A stretch of 64,000 bases of DNA, taken from Pectinatus cerevisiiphilus (GTDB lineage: Bacteria > Bacillota > Negativicutes > Selenomonadales > Selenomonadaceae). The position numbers were made by a program, and so were the translations under genes. The notes under the pieces were generated by a model. The model had not been told where the DNA came from. It made no database searches and was given only the letters and a program-made list of their open reading frames with translations. Shown piece after piece: positions 54,800 through 63,923 of this stretch. Every line of letters begins with the position of its first letter. Within the stretch, counting starts at the first letter, position 1. The stretch lies in assembly GCF_004341685.1 (NCBI RefSeq), contig NZ_SMAA01000006.1, positions 121,510 through 185,509 on the forward strand. The letters are read 5' to 3'.

Positions 54800-56422
54800 G
54801 TGTCCACAGAACATATAAATAGTAAAGTACGTCATATGCTTGCTAAAACGGATGAAGCTTATGTTCGCCCCATAACGGCGTTAAAAATAGACAACACCCT
54901 AAAAGATCTCCAAACTGATGTAAAGGATTATAAGACCTTAGAATTAGTAGACATGAATAGTACAGAGGGTGTAGTCATCTATAGACGGAGCGTACTCTTT
55001 TTATTGATGGCCGCGATGCAGGAAATCTCACCGGAGGCAGAAGTAATCGTTGAGCATTCCGTGAATAACGGTATTTATTGTAAAATATTGCCTGAATCAT
55101 TGGTCACTGCGGATAACATAGAGAAATTGTCAGCAAAAATGCGTGCCTTAATTGCTGCTGATCTTCCTATTGTTAAACAATCATTGAATAAAAAAGACGC
55201 GGTCTGCCTTTTTCACAGGAATAAGCAAGATGCTAAAGCAGATCTGATAAAATCTTTAAAACAGGATCGTGTCAGTATTTATTCCTGCATAAACTACTAT
55301 GATTATTTATACGGGCCGATGTTACCGAAAACAGGTGAACTCGGTCTTTTTGCCATAGATTTTTACCACCCGGGCATCGTAGTGCGCACACCGGAACTGC
55401 CGTTCCCCTCTGAATTGCCGCCTAAAGAAAAACAGGAGAAACTTTCCGCACTTTTGACAGAAGCCGATCACTGGGCTAATATATTGCATTGTGATTACGT
55501 AAATGAATTGAATAACTACATAAAAAATCATCATGCTGGTGAATTAATACGTATTTCGGAAGCACTGCAAGAGAAAAAAATAGCTTATATAGCTGATATG
55601 ATAACTCAAAGTACGAGCAAACGACGCGTTATTTTTATTGCCGGGCCTTCTTCCTCCGGCAAGACAACGTTCGCCCAGCGTTTACGTATACAATTGTTGG
55701 TAAACGGCCTGCGGCCTGTTTCTTTATCAATGGATGATTATTTTTTAGACCGTGAGTTCACTCCTTTTACAGAAAAAGGCGAATATGATTTTGAAGCGTT
55801 TGAAGCCATTGATAGTAAACTGCTGAATAAACAAATTTTAGATCTTTTAGCAGGAAAAGAAATAACTATGCCTAAATATAATTTTATTACAGGAAAAAAA
55901 GAATGGTCCGGCCGCAAACTTTTGCTGCTGCCTGACCAACCTGTCATAATTGAGGGCATACATGGTCTTAATCCCAATTTGACTAAAGCACTTCCTGAGG
56001 ATAAAATATATAAAATCTATATAAGCGCTTTAACACAGCTCGGTATAGACAGCCATAATAATATTCCTACCACCGTAGCGCGCCTTATTCGGCGCATTGT
56101 GCGCGATTACCAATTTCGCGGATCTTCAGCACTAAAAACAATAAAGCAATGGTCTGAAGTGCGTGCTGGTGAAGAAAAGAATATTTTTCCTTATCAGGAA
56201 AATGCAGATATTATGTTTAATTCTGCGCTTATTTATGAACTTGCCGTATTAAAAAAATATGCATATCCATTGTTGGAAAAAATAAGTGATGAAATACCTG
56301 AACACAGCACGTCCAGACAGTTGCTTGATTTTTTAAATTTTTTCCAGGATATCAGCAATGAAGATGATATACCTAATAATTCTATCTTACGGGAATTTAT
56401 CGGCAAGTCATGCTTCTTTTGA
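54800..56422 (+). CDS. Nucleoside (uridine-type) kinase with N-terminal ThrRS-like domain
   Basis: About 540 residues. The N-terminal half resembles the threonyl-tRNA synthetase second domain (IVEHSVNNGIYCKI, EADHWANILHCDYVNEL). The C-terminal half is a phosphoribulokinase/uridine kinase domain: VIFIAGPSSSGKTTFAQRL, LSMDDYFLDREFTP, IIEGIHGLNP and RLIRRIVRDYQFRG. Such fusions are common in Firmicutes; the substrate is not proven. GTG at 54800 is 9 nt after AAGGAG; a TTG at 54791 abuts the SD. Separate from pit by a short gap. Confidence 0.87.
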   Translation: MSTEHINSKVRHMLAKTDEAYVRPITALKIDNTLKDLQTDVKDYKTLELVDMNSTEGVVIYRRSVLFLLMAAMQEISPEAEVIVEHSVNNGIYCKILPESLVTADNIEKLSAKMRALIAADLPIVKQSLNKKDAVCLFHRNKQDAKADLIKSLKQDRVSIYSCINYYDYLYGPMLPKTGELGLFAIDFYHPGIVVRTPELPFPSELPPKEKQEKLSALLTEADHWANILHCDYVNELNNYIKNHHAGELIRISEALQEKKIAYIADMITQSTSKRRVIFIAGPSSSGKTTFAQRLRIQLLVNGLRPVSLSMDDYFLDREFTPFTEKGEYDFEAFEAIDSKLLNKQILDLLAGKEITMPKYNFITGKKEWSGRKLLLLPDQPVIIEGIHGLNPNLTKALPEDKIYKIYISALTQLGIDSHNNIPTTVARLIRRIVRDYQFRGSSALKTIKQWSEVRAGEEKNIFPYQENADIMFNSALIYELAVLKKYAYPLLEKISDEIPEHSTSRQLLDFLNFFQDISNEDDIPNNSILREFIGKSCFF

Positions 56423-56452
56423 AATGGCAGATAACATTCAGGAGGGTTAATT

Positions 56453-57466
56453 TTGGAAATTGATATCAGTCGTAAAGTAAGTTTCGTTATAAAATTTGCA
56501 TTGCCGGCCATATTGCTGGTGATTGTCCTTTTAAACTTATGTATATGGTTATACGGACAATATAATGCTTATCTTACCTTTTATGATGCACGTGTAGCAG
56601 GAACATTTTTACAAACAAAAACTCTAACTGATGGAACGTTGGAAAAGTTTCTGGTTAAGGATGGCGAAGATGTCACTGCCGGACAGGCACTGGCTCAAAT
56701 ACAGCCAAATGTAACACAGGATGATATTAATAAATTGCAGCAGAGTGTTGATCAGGCACAGCAGCAATATGATAATATGGTTAGTTTAAACCAACAGGGA
56801 TCGACGAGGGTTGTAACACAACCGGCAGCCGCTGCACCTGCTCCGGCTGCTGATGACAGCCAGTATCAGTCTGCCCTTGCCAATGAAAGCAAGATGAAAA
56901 ATCTTTACGATTTGGGAGCAATAAGCCGTAATGAATACGATAATGCAGTATCTGCGGCAGAATCAGCGAGAGCTTCTATGAATCAAGGCAGTGGAGCACC
57001 TGCTCCTGCCACGACTACAAGCGTAGTAAGCGCACCTAGTGGCGTTACGCCGGACGATTTACAAATGGCCCAAACACGACTAAATCAGGCAAAAATGGCG
57101 CTCGAAGAAGCACAGAAGAATACAGGACTCACCGAACTATATGCTTCAGCTAATGGTACCGCTTATTATACGGATGTAGAAGAAGGCAGCAATTTATCTG
57201 CCGGACAAAATGTTTTGGATATAGCTACTTCCAACTATTTATGGCTGGAAATAAAAACTACAGAAGAACAGGCAAATAAATTAAAAGAAGGCGCTTATGC
57301 CGAATGTACGATAAACGGTAATATTATAGGCGGCACTGTTGCCCAGATAGTTGCACCAGACGGTGATGAACCTAAATATACTGTAAAGATATTTATCCCT
57401 TCCGATAAAATGGGCGGCATAAAACCAAATATGATTGCGACGGTAAAGATACCGATAAAAAAATAG
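56453..57466 (+). CDS. HlyD-type membrane fusion protein (periplasmic adaptor)
   Basis: 337 residues: one N-terminal helix (about 12-34), a split biotinyl-lipoyl hairpin domain (TLTDGTLEKFLVKDGEDVTAGQALAQI and TELYASANGTAYYTDVEEGSNLSAGQNV), a coiled-coil hairpin with Gln-rich helices and Ala/Pro linkers, and a beta-barrel C-domain. This is the adaptor of tripartite pumps or secretion systems, meaningful because Negativicutes have an outer membrane. No transporter or TolC partner is adjacent; it precedes smc instead. TTG start with GGAGGG at 6 nt. Confidence 0.87.
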   Translation: MEIDISRKVSFVIKFALPAILLVIVLLNLCIWLYGQYNAYLTFYDARVAGTFLQTKTLTDGTLEKFLVKDGEDVTAGQALAQIQPNVTQDDINKLQQSVDQAQQQYDNMVSLNQQGSTRVVTQPAAAAPAPAADDSQYQSALANESKMKNLYDLGAISRNEYDNAVSAAESARASMNQGSGAPAPATTTSVVSAPSGVTPDDLQMAQTRLNQAKMALEEAQKNTGLTELYASANGTAYYTDVEEGSNLSAGQNVLDIATSNYLWLEIKTTEEQANKLKEGAYAECTINGNIIGGTVAQIVAPDGDEPKYTVKIFIPSDKMGGIKPNMIATVKIPIKK

Positions 57467-57513
57467 ACGTGATTCCGATTTATACAGATAAAAAAGACAG
57501 CAGGTGAGAATAT

Positions 57514-60500
57514 TTGCTATTAAAAAGACTAGAAGCATATGGCTTCAAATCGTTTGCTGATAGAATCGAAATTGAATTTGACAGAGGAATCACAGCAGTG
57601 GTAGGGCCTAATGGCAGCGGTAAAAGTAATATAACGGATGCTATCCGCTGGGTGCTTGGTGAACAAAATATCCGTAACCTGCGCGGCAGTAAGGCCGAAG
57701 ATATAATATTTGCCGGCAGCTCTGCAAGAAAACCAGCCGGTATCGCGCAGGTTTCCCTGACGTTTGACAACGAAGATGGTAAATTACCGCTTGAATTTCA
57801 AGAAATAACTATTTCCCGTCGACTTTTCCGCACGGGGGAGAGTGAGTTTTATATCAATAAAGCCCGTTGTCGTTTAAAAGACATATACGGACTGTTTGCA
57901 GACACGGGAATAGGCAGGGACTCGATAAGTGTCATCAGCCAAAATAAAGTAGATGAAGTACTTAATGCCAAACCAGAAGATCGCCGTCTTTTATTTGAAG
58001 AATGTGCCGGTATAACAAAATATCGTGACCGTAAGCGGGAAGCGGTCAGGAAACTGGAAAGTACACAGCAGAATGCTCTGCGGATCAATGATATCATACT
58101 GGAAATAGAAAAACAGCTTGCCCCGCTTTCGTCGGAAGCGGAGCGGACTGCACAGTATAATGAATTAAAAGCGCAATATGATGATTATAGGTTATCATAT
58201 ATATTATGCAGTTATGAAAATTTTTCGGCAAAAGAAAAAGAATACAGCCAGCAAATTGAGCAATTACAGCAGCAAAAAGTAGCAATAGATACTGAGCTAA
58301 AAGCCTTTGATGCGGAAAACGCGTCGCTCGAAGAAGGTACAGCTGTTTTAGAAAAAACACTTACCGATGCGCAGCAACACAATAGAAAATTGGCAGAAGA
58401 AATAGACCGCAATCGCAATAAATGCACTGTACTCGAAGAACGCATAAAGCAAAACAGCCATTCGATTACCACTATGAAAGCCGCTATAGACTTAGTATGC
58501 TCACAGAAAAAAACCGCAGAGGAAAAGCTTGCGGCATTAAGAACATATCTTGAGGATGCTGACAAAAAAAAGGCTGTACATCAGGCTGAACTTCTTGCTG
58601 CTCAAACTGCTGTAAAAGATATTGAAAAAGAAATAACTGATAAAGAAACAGCTCTGCAACAATACCGACTTCAGTTGGAAGAAAAACGCCGTATACGTGA
58701 AGAACAACAGCACCAGCTTATTATGTTACAGCATGATTTAACAGAAAAGAAAAATGTGCTGGGAGAAAAAGAAAATCTTCTCGCTAAAATTGAAAATGAC
58801 AGCAAGGCAATAAACAGACAGCTTGAACTGCTTAATAAAGAATTGGCAGCTGCAAATACAAGTAAAAAAGATATTGGACAGATAATTGCGTCTTTGCAAG
58901 ACGAAAGAACGGATACGGAAAATAAATGCCGCTTGGCAGAGACGGAATGCAATGGTTTAGCGCAGGGAATTGATAGAACCAAAGAACGTATAAAAATTCT
59001 TACCAATATGCAAAAAGCATATGAAGGTTTCGGTAATGGCGTAAAAAGCGTATTAACGAGTAGAGAACAACTTTGGTATGAGGGAATCTGCGGCTCAGTA
59101 GCCGAACTTATCTCTGTACAGCAACAATATGTAACCGCTATACAGGTAGCTTTGGGCGGTAGTATGCAGAATATAATCACAGAAGATACGGAAACTGCAA
59201 AAAAAGCCATCATTTTTTTAAAGAGAAATAAACTTGGTCGTGTCACTTTTTTACCGATATCCGTTATTAAACCGCATAAAATTATGCAGGAAGATCTGAC
59301 TGGTTTTCCCGGGTTTATCAATTACGCGGACAAGCTTGTAGAAACAGACAATAAATATAGAAAAATAATAGAAAATCTCTTGGGCAGGACTATTGTCGTT
59401 GATAATATAGATAATGCCTTAATTTTAGCTAAAAAGAAAAATTTTTCGGTTCGCATAATTACCCTTGGCGGCGAAATAATCCATGCGGGTGGTGCCATGT
59501 CGGGCGGCAGCATAAGGCGGGAAATAAGTTTTTTAAATCGCAATGAAGAAATAAAGCTGCTTATAGGGAATAATGAAACAGCTGTAAATAAGCTCCTTTT
59601 GGCAAAAACCAAACTTAGTCAATTGATGGCTAATTCATCTGCCTTGGAAAAAAAGATAAAGATTGAACAAGAAAAAATGCAGCAATGCATACTTCTCTGT
59701 ACAGAAAAAGAGATAAAGGCTACTCATTTACGTACAGACCAAGAGCGTGTTAATTCTGCTGTAGCAGAAACAATAGCTGCTATTTCTACAATAAAATCTA
59801 CTATTAGCGGCTTAGAAGAACGTTGCCAAAAGCAAAGTTACAACAATAAAGAAAAATCAGCTGACAATACCGAACCCGCAGCTGAACAACTGGTACAGGA
59901 ATTGTCACTTTGTAAAACAAAACGCACAGAGCTGCAAGAGAAGTTATTACAACAAACATCTTCCTTCGCTTCGTTTCAACAGACGTTAAAAGGAAATGTA
60001 GAAAAAATGGACTTAATAGCAGCAGAATGCAGCCGGTACGAAGAATCCTTGCAGAATAATCACACTGAGCAGCTTAGACTGCAAACTGTAATCGATGAAA
60101 GTGTCCAGGAATTACAGGAATTGCAGATTTCCAATAAAAATTTACAGCAATTGCATGCATCCGGCCGGCAAGAATATGATAAAATATATGCAGAGCTTAT
60201 GGATAAACGCGTAAAGAATAAAGAACTGGTAAATAAACGTAAACAAACTGTAGAAAAGATGTCTTTACTCCAGGAAAATATTCATCAGGCAGATATAAAA
60301 ATAACTAAAATTTCTTTTGAATTGGAACAATGTGAAAAAAAGCTGCAAGAAGAATATAATCTTTCACCACAAGAGGCATTAACACATAAAGTTGATGTTG
60401 AAGCAGCAATATTATCAAAAGAAATAAAAAGGCTGCAAACAGAAATAGCTGCTATAGGCACTGTTAATCCAAATGCTATCAAAGAATATGATAGCCTGCA

Positions 60501-61062
60501 TGAACGTTATCAATTTATGAAAACACAGCTCGAAGATTTATTGACTGCCAAAAATAATCTTCAGCAGATAATAGAACAAATGGATATAACGATGACAAAG
60601 CAGTTCAAAGAAGCTTTTAATCAAATTGGCCAATATTTTAACACTATTTTTGAAAAATTATTTGGCGGTGGTAAAGCGCAATTATTGCTGACCACACCAG
60701 AGGATGTACTTTCTTCAGGCGTGGAAATAATCGTGCAAACTCCGGGTAAAAAGAACCAAAACCTGGCATTACTTTCTGGCGGTGAACGCACCCTTACCGT
60801 TATAGCATTATTGTTTTCCTTTTTGCAGTACAGGCCGGCTCCTTTTTCTGTACTTGATGAAATAGATGCACCGCTTGATGAGGCAAATATAAAGAGATTT
60901 GGTGTATTTCTGAAGGATTATGCCGTAAATACACAATTTATCATTGTAACCCATCGTAAAGGAACGATGGAGGCAGCAGATGTAATGTATGGCGTTACCA
61001 TCGAGAATGCCGGTATTTCCAAGATAGTATCGGTAAGAATGGAAGAAAGGGACAATAAATAA
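57514..61062 (+). CDS. smc: Chromosome segregation protein SMC
   Basis: 1182 residues. Walker A VGPNGSGKSNITDAIRWVLGE (31-38 core), R-loop and Q-loop in the head, two long coiled coils, hinge at about 500-670 (IQVALGGSMQNIITEDTETAKKAI ... LGGEIIHAGGAMSGGS), and the C-terminal head with signature LLSGGERTLTVIAL, Walker B FSVLDEIDAPLD and H-loop IIVTHRKGTMEAAD. It compacts and segregates chromosomes with ScpAB. TTG start with AGGTGAG. Followed without gap by ftsY. Confidence 0.96.
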   Translation: MLLKRLEAYGFKSFADRIEIEFDRGITAVVGPNGSGKSNITDAIRWVLGEQNIRNLRGSKAEDIIFAGSSARKPAGIAQVSLTFDNEDGKLPLEFQEITISRRLFRTGESEFYINKARCRLKDIYGLFADTGIGRDSISVISQNKVDEVLNAKPEDRRLLFEECAGITKYRDRKREAVRKLESTQQNALRINDIILEIEKQLAPLSSEAERTAQYNELKAQYDDYRLSYILCSYENFSAKEKEYSQQIEQLQQQKVAIDTELKAFDAENASLEEGTAVLEKTLTDAQQHNRKLAEEIDRNRNKCTVLEERIKQNSHSITTMKAAIDLVCSQKKTAEEKLAALRTYLEDADKKKAVHQAELLAAQTAVKDIEKEITDKETALQQYRLQLEEKRRIREEQQHQLIMLQHDLTEKKNVLGEKENLLAKIENDSKAINRQLELLNKELAAANTSKKDIGQIIASLQDERTDTENKCRLAETECNGLAQGIDRTKERIKILTNMQKAYEGFGNGVKSVLTSREQLWYEGICGSVAELISVQQQYVTAIQVALGGSMQNIITEDTETAKKAIIFLKRNKLGRVTFLPISVIKPHKIMQEDLTGFPGFINYADKLVETDNKYRKIIENLLGRTIVVDNIDNALILAKKKNFSVRIITLGGEIIHAGGAMSGGSIRREISFLNRNEEIKLLIGNNETAVNKLLLAKTKLSQLMANSSALEKKIKIEQEKMQQCILLCTEKEIKATHLRTDQERVNSAVAETIAAISTIKSTISGLEERCQKQSYNNKEKSADNTEPAAEQLVQELSLCKTKRTELQEKLLQQTSSFASFQQTLKGNVEKMDLIAAECSRYEESLQNNHTEQLRLQTVIDESVQELQELQISNKNLQQLHASGRQEYDKIYAELMDKRVKNKELVNKRKQTVEKMSLLQENIHQADIKITKISFELEQCEKKLQEEYNLSPQEALTHKVDVEAAILSKEIKRLQTEIAAIGTVNPNAIKEYDSLHERYQFMKTQLEDLLTAKNNLQQIIEQMDITMTKQFKEAFNQIGQYFNTIFEKLFGGGKAQLLLTTPEDVLSSGVEIIVQTPGKKNQNLALLSGGERTLTVIALLFSFLQYRPAPFSVLDEIDAPLDEANIKRFGVFLKDYAVNTQFIIVTHRKGTMEAADVMYGVTIENAGISKIVSVRMEERDNK

Positions 61063-61977
61063 ATGGGATTTTTTAACAAATTAAAAAGCAGCCTTACAAA
61101 AACAAGAAAATCTTTTACGGAAAAAATAGAACAATTGGTAATTGGCTATGCTGATATAAATGAAGAATGCCTTGATGAATTGGAGGAAATACTCATTTCT
61201 GCCGATGTAGGGGTACATACAACCATGAAACTTATGGATGATGTGCGCGCTGGCATAAAAAAGAAGGAAATCAATTCTCCACAGGATTTGCAACCTTTCT
61301 TGATAAAACGTATTGGTGAAATCCTTTCAACAGGAGAAGACAAAGCTTGTATTGCCCAAACAGGGCCTACCGTATTACTCGTTATTGGCGTAAACGGCGT
61401 AGGTAAAACTACTACAATAGGAAAGCTTGCCAAATATTATAAGAACAAAAATAAATCGGTAATTTTGGCAGCGGCTGATACCTTTCGTGCTGCTGCTATA
61501 GACCAGTTGCAAATTTGGGGAAATCGTGCCAATGCTGATGTGATAGCGCATACAGAAGGCGCTGATCCTGCTGCGGTAGTATTTGATGCTTTAAAGGCCG
61601 CGATATCCAGAAAAGCTGATATTTTGATCATCGATACTGCAGGACGCCTTCATACAAAAGCAAACCTGATGGATGAGCTCAATAAGATTTATCGGGTTAT
61701 AAAACGAGAAATACCTGACGCTCCACATGAAACCCTGCTCATCTTAGATGCCACCACCGGACAAAATGCTATCCATCAGGCAGAACTTTTTACAAAAGCT
61801 GCGCCTATCTCAGGAGTTATTTTAACAAAGCTTGATGGTACTGCTAAAGGTGGCGTCGTCATAGGTATAAAGGAACAATTAGCAATGCCTGTAAAATGGA
61901 TTGGCGTCGGTGAAGGAGAAGATGATCTGCAACCGTTTGATGCCGAAGATTTTGCTACAGCTTTATTTGAAAAATGA
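61063..61977 (+). CDS. ftsY: Signal recognition particle receptor FtsY
   Basis: 304 residues, NG domain only with a short N-terminus (no acidic A domain), as in many Firmicutes. G1 [15 protein letters not shown] (109-116 core), [46 protein letters not shown]. GTPase that docks SRP-ribosome complexes on the membrane. ATG directly after the smc stop. The expected ylxM/ffh genes do not follow; instead an AT-rich insertion begins. Confidence 0.96.
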   Translation: MGFFNKLKSSLTKTRKSFTEKIEQLVIGYADINEECLDELEEILISADVGVHTTMKLMDDVRAGIKKKEINSPQDLQPFLIKRIGEILSTGEDKACIAQTGPTVLLVIGVNGVGKTTTIGKLAKYYKNKNKSVILAAADTFRAAAIDQLQIWGNRANADVIAHTEGADPAAVVFDALKAAISRKADILIIDTAGRLHTKANLMDELNKIYRVIKREIPDAPHETLLILDATTGQNAIHQAELFTKAAPISGVILTKLDGTAKGGVVIGIKEQLAMPVKWIGVGEGEDDLQPFDAEDFATALFEK

Positions 61978-62002
61978 ATTGAGTACGACATGTAACAAAT
62001 TT

Positions 62003-62031
62003 TTGATTTTCAATACTTCTAGCCATATATA
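62003..62031 (+). promoter_or_regulatory. Promoter-like element upstream of the reverse transcriptase region
   Basis: TTGATT (62003-62008), 17-bp spacer, TATATA (62026-62031), beginning 25 bp after the ftsY stop. It would start a transcript near 62038, 230 nt before the RT start codon. Confidence 0.45.
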
Positions 62032-62037
62032 TGTGAA

Positions 62038-62228
62038 TGATAAAAATGTATATGACCGTAAAAAACGTATTATTTACTATTATGGCATTTCTGCGGTATT
62101 GGATTTTATTTAAGCGTAAACATACAATAAAACAGTGGATGTAAAATATATCTTAAACATGAGATAATTCCTTTAGAGTTTTCAGGACAGGTCGAAAAAC
62201 TCGAAAAAATCTGAAAGGGGATTTTTTC
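62038..62228 (+). ncRNA. Candidate RT-associated non-coding RNA (or structured 5' leader)
   Basis: About 190 nt without ORF between a promoter-like element and two abutting hairpins: GAGTTTT / AAAACTC (62176-62202, loop containing CAGGACAG) and GAAAAAATC / GATTTTTTC (62203-62228), the second ending in T6 like a terminator. Several defence RT systems carry an RNA next to the RT gene. This is an inference from layout; it may simply be the mRNA leader. Confidence 0.3.
62203..62228 (+). terminator. Terminator-like hairpin before the RT gene
   Basis: Perfect 9-bp stem GAAAAAATC-tgaaaggg-GATTTTTTC with T6 in the distal arm, 40 bp upstream of the RT start. Confidence 0.5.
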
Positions 62229-62267
62229 ATAAGTGCTATATAAATGATATGAGAGGATTTATTATTC

Positions 62268-63923
62268 GTGAGTGATTTAAAGGAAAAGATAAAATTAGCA
62301 TATAAAAAATTAAAATCAGCAGTATATTATGATAAAAACCAATTGATATTACGTAATAAAATAGTTGACTATGAAAAAAAATTGGATTTTTCTAATGAAA
62401 AAATTGATAAAAAATTAGAGAAAATTATTGAAGTATTGAAGTCAGATAAGGAAGAAATATGGACATCATATATTAAAAAGAACTTAGACAAAATAGATAC
62501 GCATTATTTTCCTAAAAAAATAAAAAACAAAAATAAAAGTGAAGATATTATAATTAACAAATATTCTCAAGATATAGTTTTGACTGAGGTTCAAAAGTTT
62601 ATTGACATAAATGTTGAATCCCAAATTTTAGGTATCCTTTGGGTAATGACAGTAGGCGAGGTATTAGATGAAGAAATTTATGAAAATTCATATGGAAATC
62701 GATTAAAGAAAACTATAGATATTAAAAATAAGAAAGATATTATAGAAGAGGATAAATCACCACGTTTATTTTCTCCGTATTTTTTACAATATGAAAAATG
62801 GCGAAATAACGCCTTAGAGGTCGCAGAAAATATCTTAAAAAATAATCAAGATGCTATTATCTTAACATTGGATTTTCAAAGATTTTATTATAATATTGAT
62901 TTATTAGAAAAAGATAAAGATGATTATTATAATCTATATACAACCAAGAATGGAAAAGATACCTCAGTAAGAAGATTAAATGAATTCGTCTTTGAAGTAA
63001 TAAGCAAATATAGTGAAAATAATAGGAAAAGTTATAAATTTTTGCCGATAAATTTTTATCCATCTAATATAATTTCGAATTACTACTTAAAAGAATTTGA
63101 TAATAAGTTGATTGAGCGTTGGAATCCCAGTTATTATGGGCGATATGTTGATGATATTATTATTGTCGATAAGGTGGAAAAAAATAGTCAGTTATATTTA
63201 AAAATGAAAAAGAATCAATTGGATAAGGCGTGCATAATTAATTATTTTCTATGTGGGTGTAATGGAAATAAAAATGATGAATGCTGTAAAAAAAGCGCTA
63301 AAGAATTTGATTCAAGTTTATTAAAATTTGATGAAAAAGAAAAATATTATTATGTGAATGAGAACATTATAGAAAATAGAAGAAGACAATTAAGAATACA
63401 AGATCAAAAAGTTAATATATTTTATTTTAACGAACTAGGTTCGAATGCGTTACTAGATAAGTTTAAAAAGGAATTACGTAAAAATACTAGTGAATTTAGA
63501 TACTTACCAGAAGATGATGCAACGTTAGTAAATAATGATTATAGTGAAATATATGATTTAAAAAACAATGATTCAATCAATAAATTAAATTCTATTGAAG
63601 ATATCCAAATTAATAAATATTCCTTATCTAAATATTTAGGAAAATTAACAAGAATAGATTTGCTTATTGATGATACAAACAATAATAAATTTTACGCAGA
63701 TATTTTAAAAATTTTTGATAATAAAAATATAGTTTTAAATTATATGACATGGGAAAAAGTATTACAGATTTTTTTAACGAACAAAAAATTTGAAATAGCT
63801 AAAAAATATATTTTGAGCATAGTACAAATTATATCTGAAATAAAATATACAAATGAAAATCAAGATAATAGAACGTTACGCAAAACTTTGATGTTATATT
63901 TATACCGCTCAATGTCAAGGTAG
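62268..63923 (+). CDS. Reverse transcriptase, probable defence-associated (DRT/unknown-group) type
   Basis: 551 residues. RT palm/finger signatures: SYGNRL (141-146), LDFQRFYYNID (201-211, first catalytic Asp), LPINFYPSNIISNYYL (259-274, RT motif 4-like) and GRYVDDIIIV with the YVDD catalytic box (293-296). Residues 1-110 are Lys-rich and helical; after the palm comes a Cys cluster (C322, C329, C331, C339, C340) and a 200-residue thumb-like C-terminus. No maturase (X), HNH or retron msr/msd features. Base composition is near 25% GC versus about 36-40% in neighbours, pointing to transfer. GTG start, AGAGGA 10 nt upstream. The precise DRT class is unresolved, and the protein may be truncated or frameshifted at its end. 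Confidence 0.82.
   Translation: MSDLKEKIKLAYKKLKSAVYYDKNQLILRNKIVDYEKKLDFSNEKIDKKLEKIIEVLKSDKEEIWTSYIKKNLDKIDTHYFPKKIKNKNKSEDIIINKYSQDIVLTEVQKFIDINVESQILGILWVMTVGEVLDEEIYENSYGNRLKKTIDIKNKKDIIEEDKSPRLFSPYFLQYEKWRNNALEVAENILKNNQDAIILTLDFQRFYYNIDLLEKDKDDYYNLYTTKNGKDTSVRRLNEFVFEVISKYSENNRKSYKFLPINFYPSNIISNYYLKEFDNKLIERWNPSYYGRYVDDIIIVDKVEKNSQLYLKMKKNQLDKACIINYFLCGCNGNKNDECCKKSAKEFDSSLLKFDEKEKYYYVNENIIENRRRQLRIQDQKVNIFYFNELGSNALLDKFKKELRKNTSEFRYLPEDDATLVNNDYSEIYDLKNNDSINKLNSIEDIQINKYSLSKYLGKLTRIDLLIDDTNNNKFYADILKIFDNKNIVLNYMTWEKVLQIFLTNKKFEIAKKYILSIVQIISEIKYTNENQDNRTLRKTLMLYLYRSMSR

Noticed and set aside
58671..59321. 216-codon open frame on the minus strand inside smc
   Set aside because: Antisense to a clear SMC coiled-coil region; composition (Ser/Cys-rich) and lack of an SD mark it as a shadow of biased codon use.
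61901..62113. 70-codon plus-strand frame across the ftsY end
   Set aside because: Mostly overlaps ftsY in another frame, lacks an SD and reads low-complexity sequence.
62268..63923. Group II intron or retron as the source of the RT
   Set aside because: No maturase or HNH domain in the protein, and no retron msr/msd inverted repeats upstream were recognised. The right flank is cut, so an intron 3' end cannot be fully excluded.
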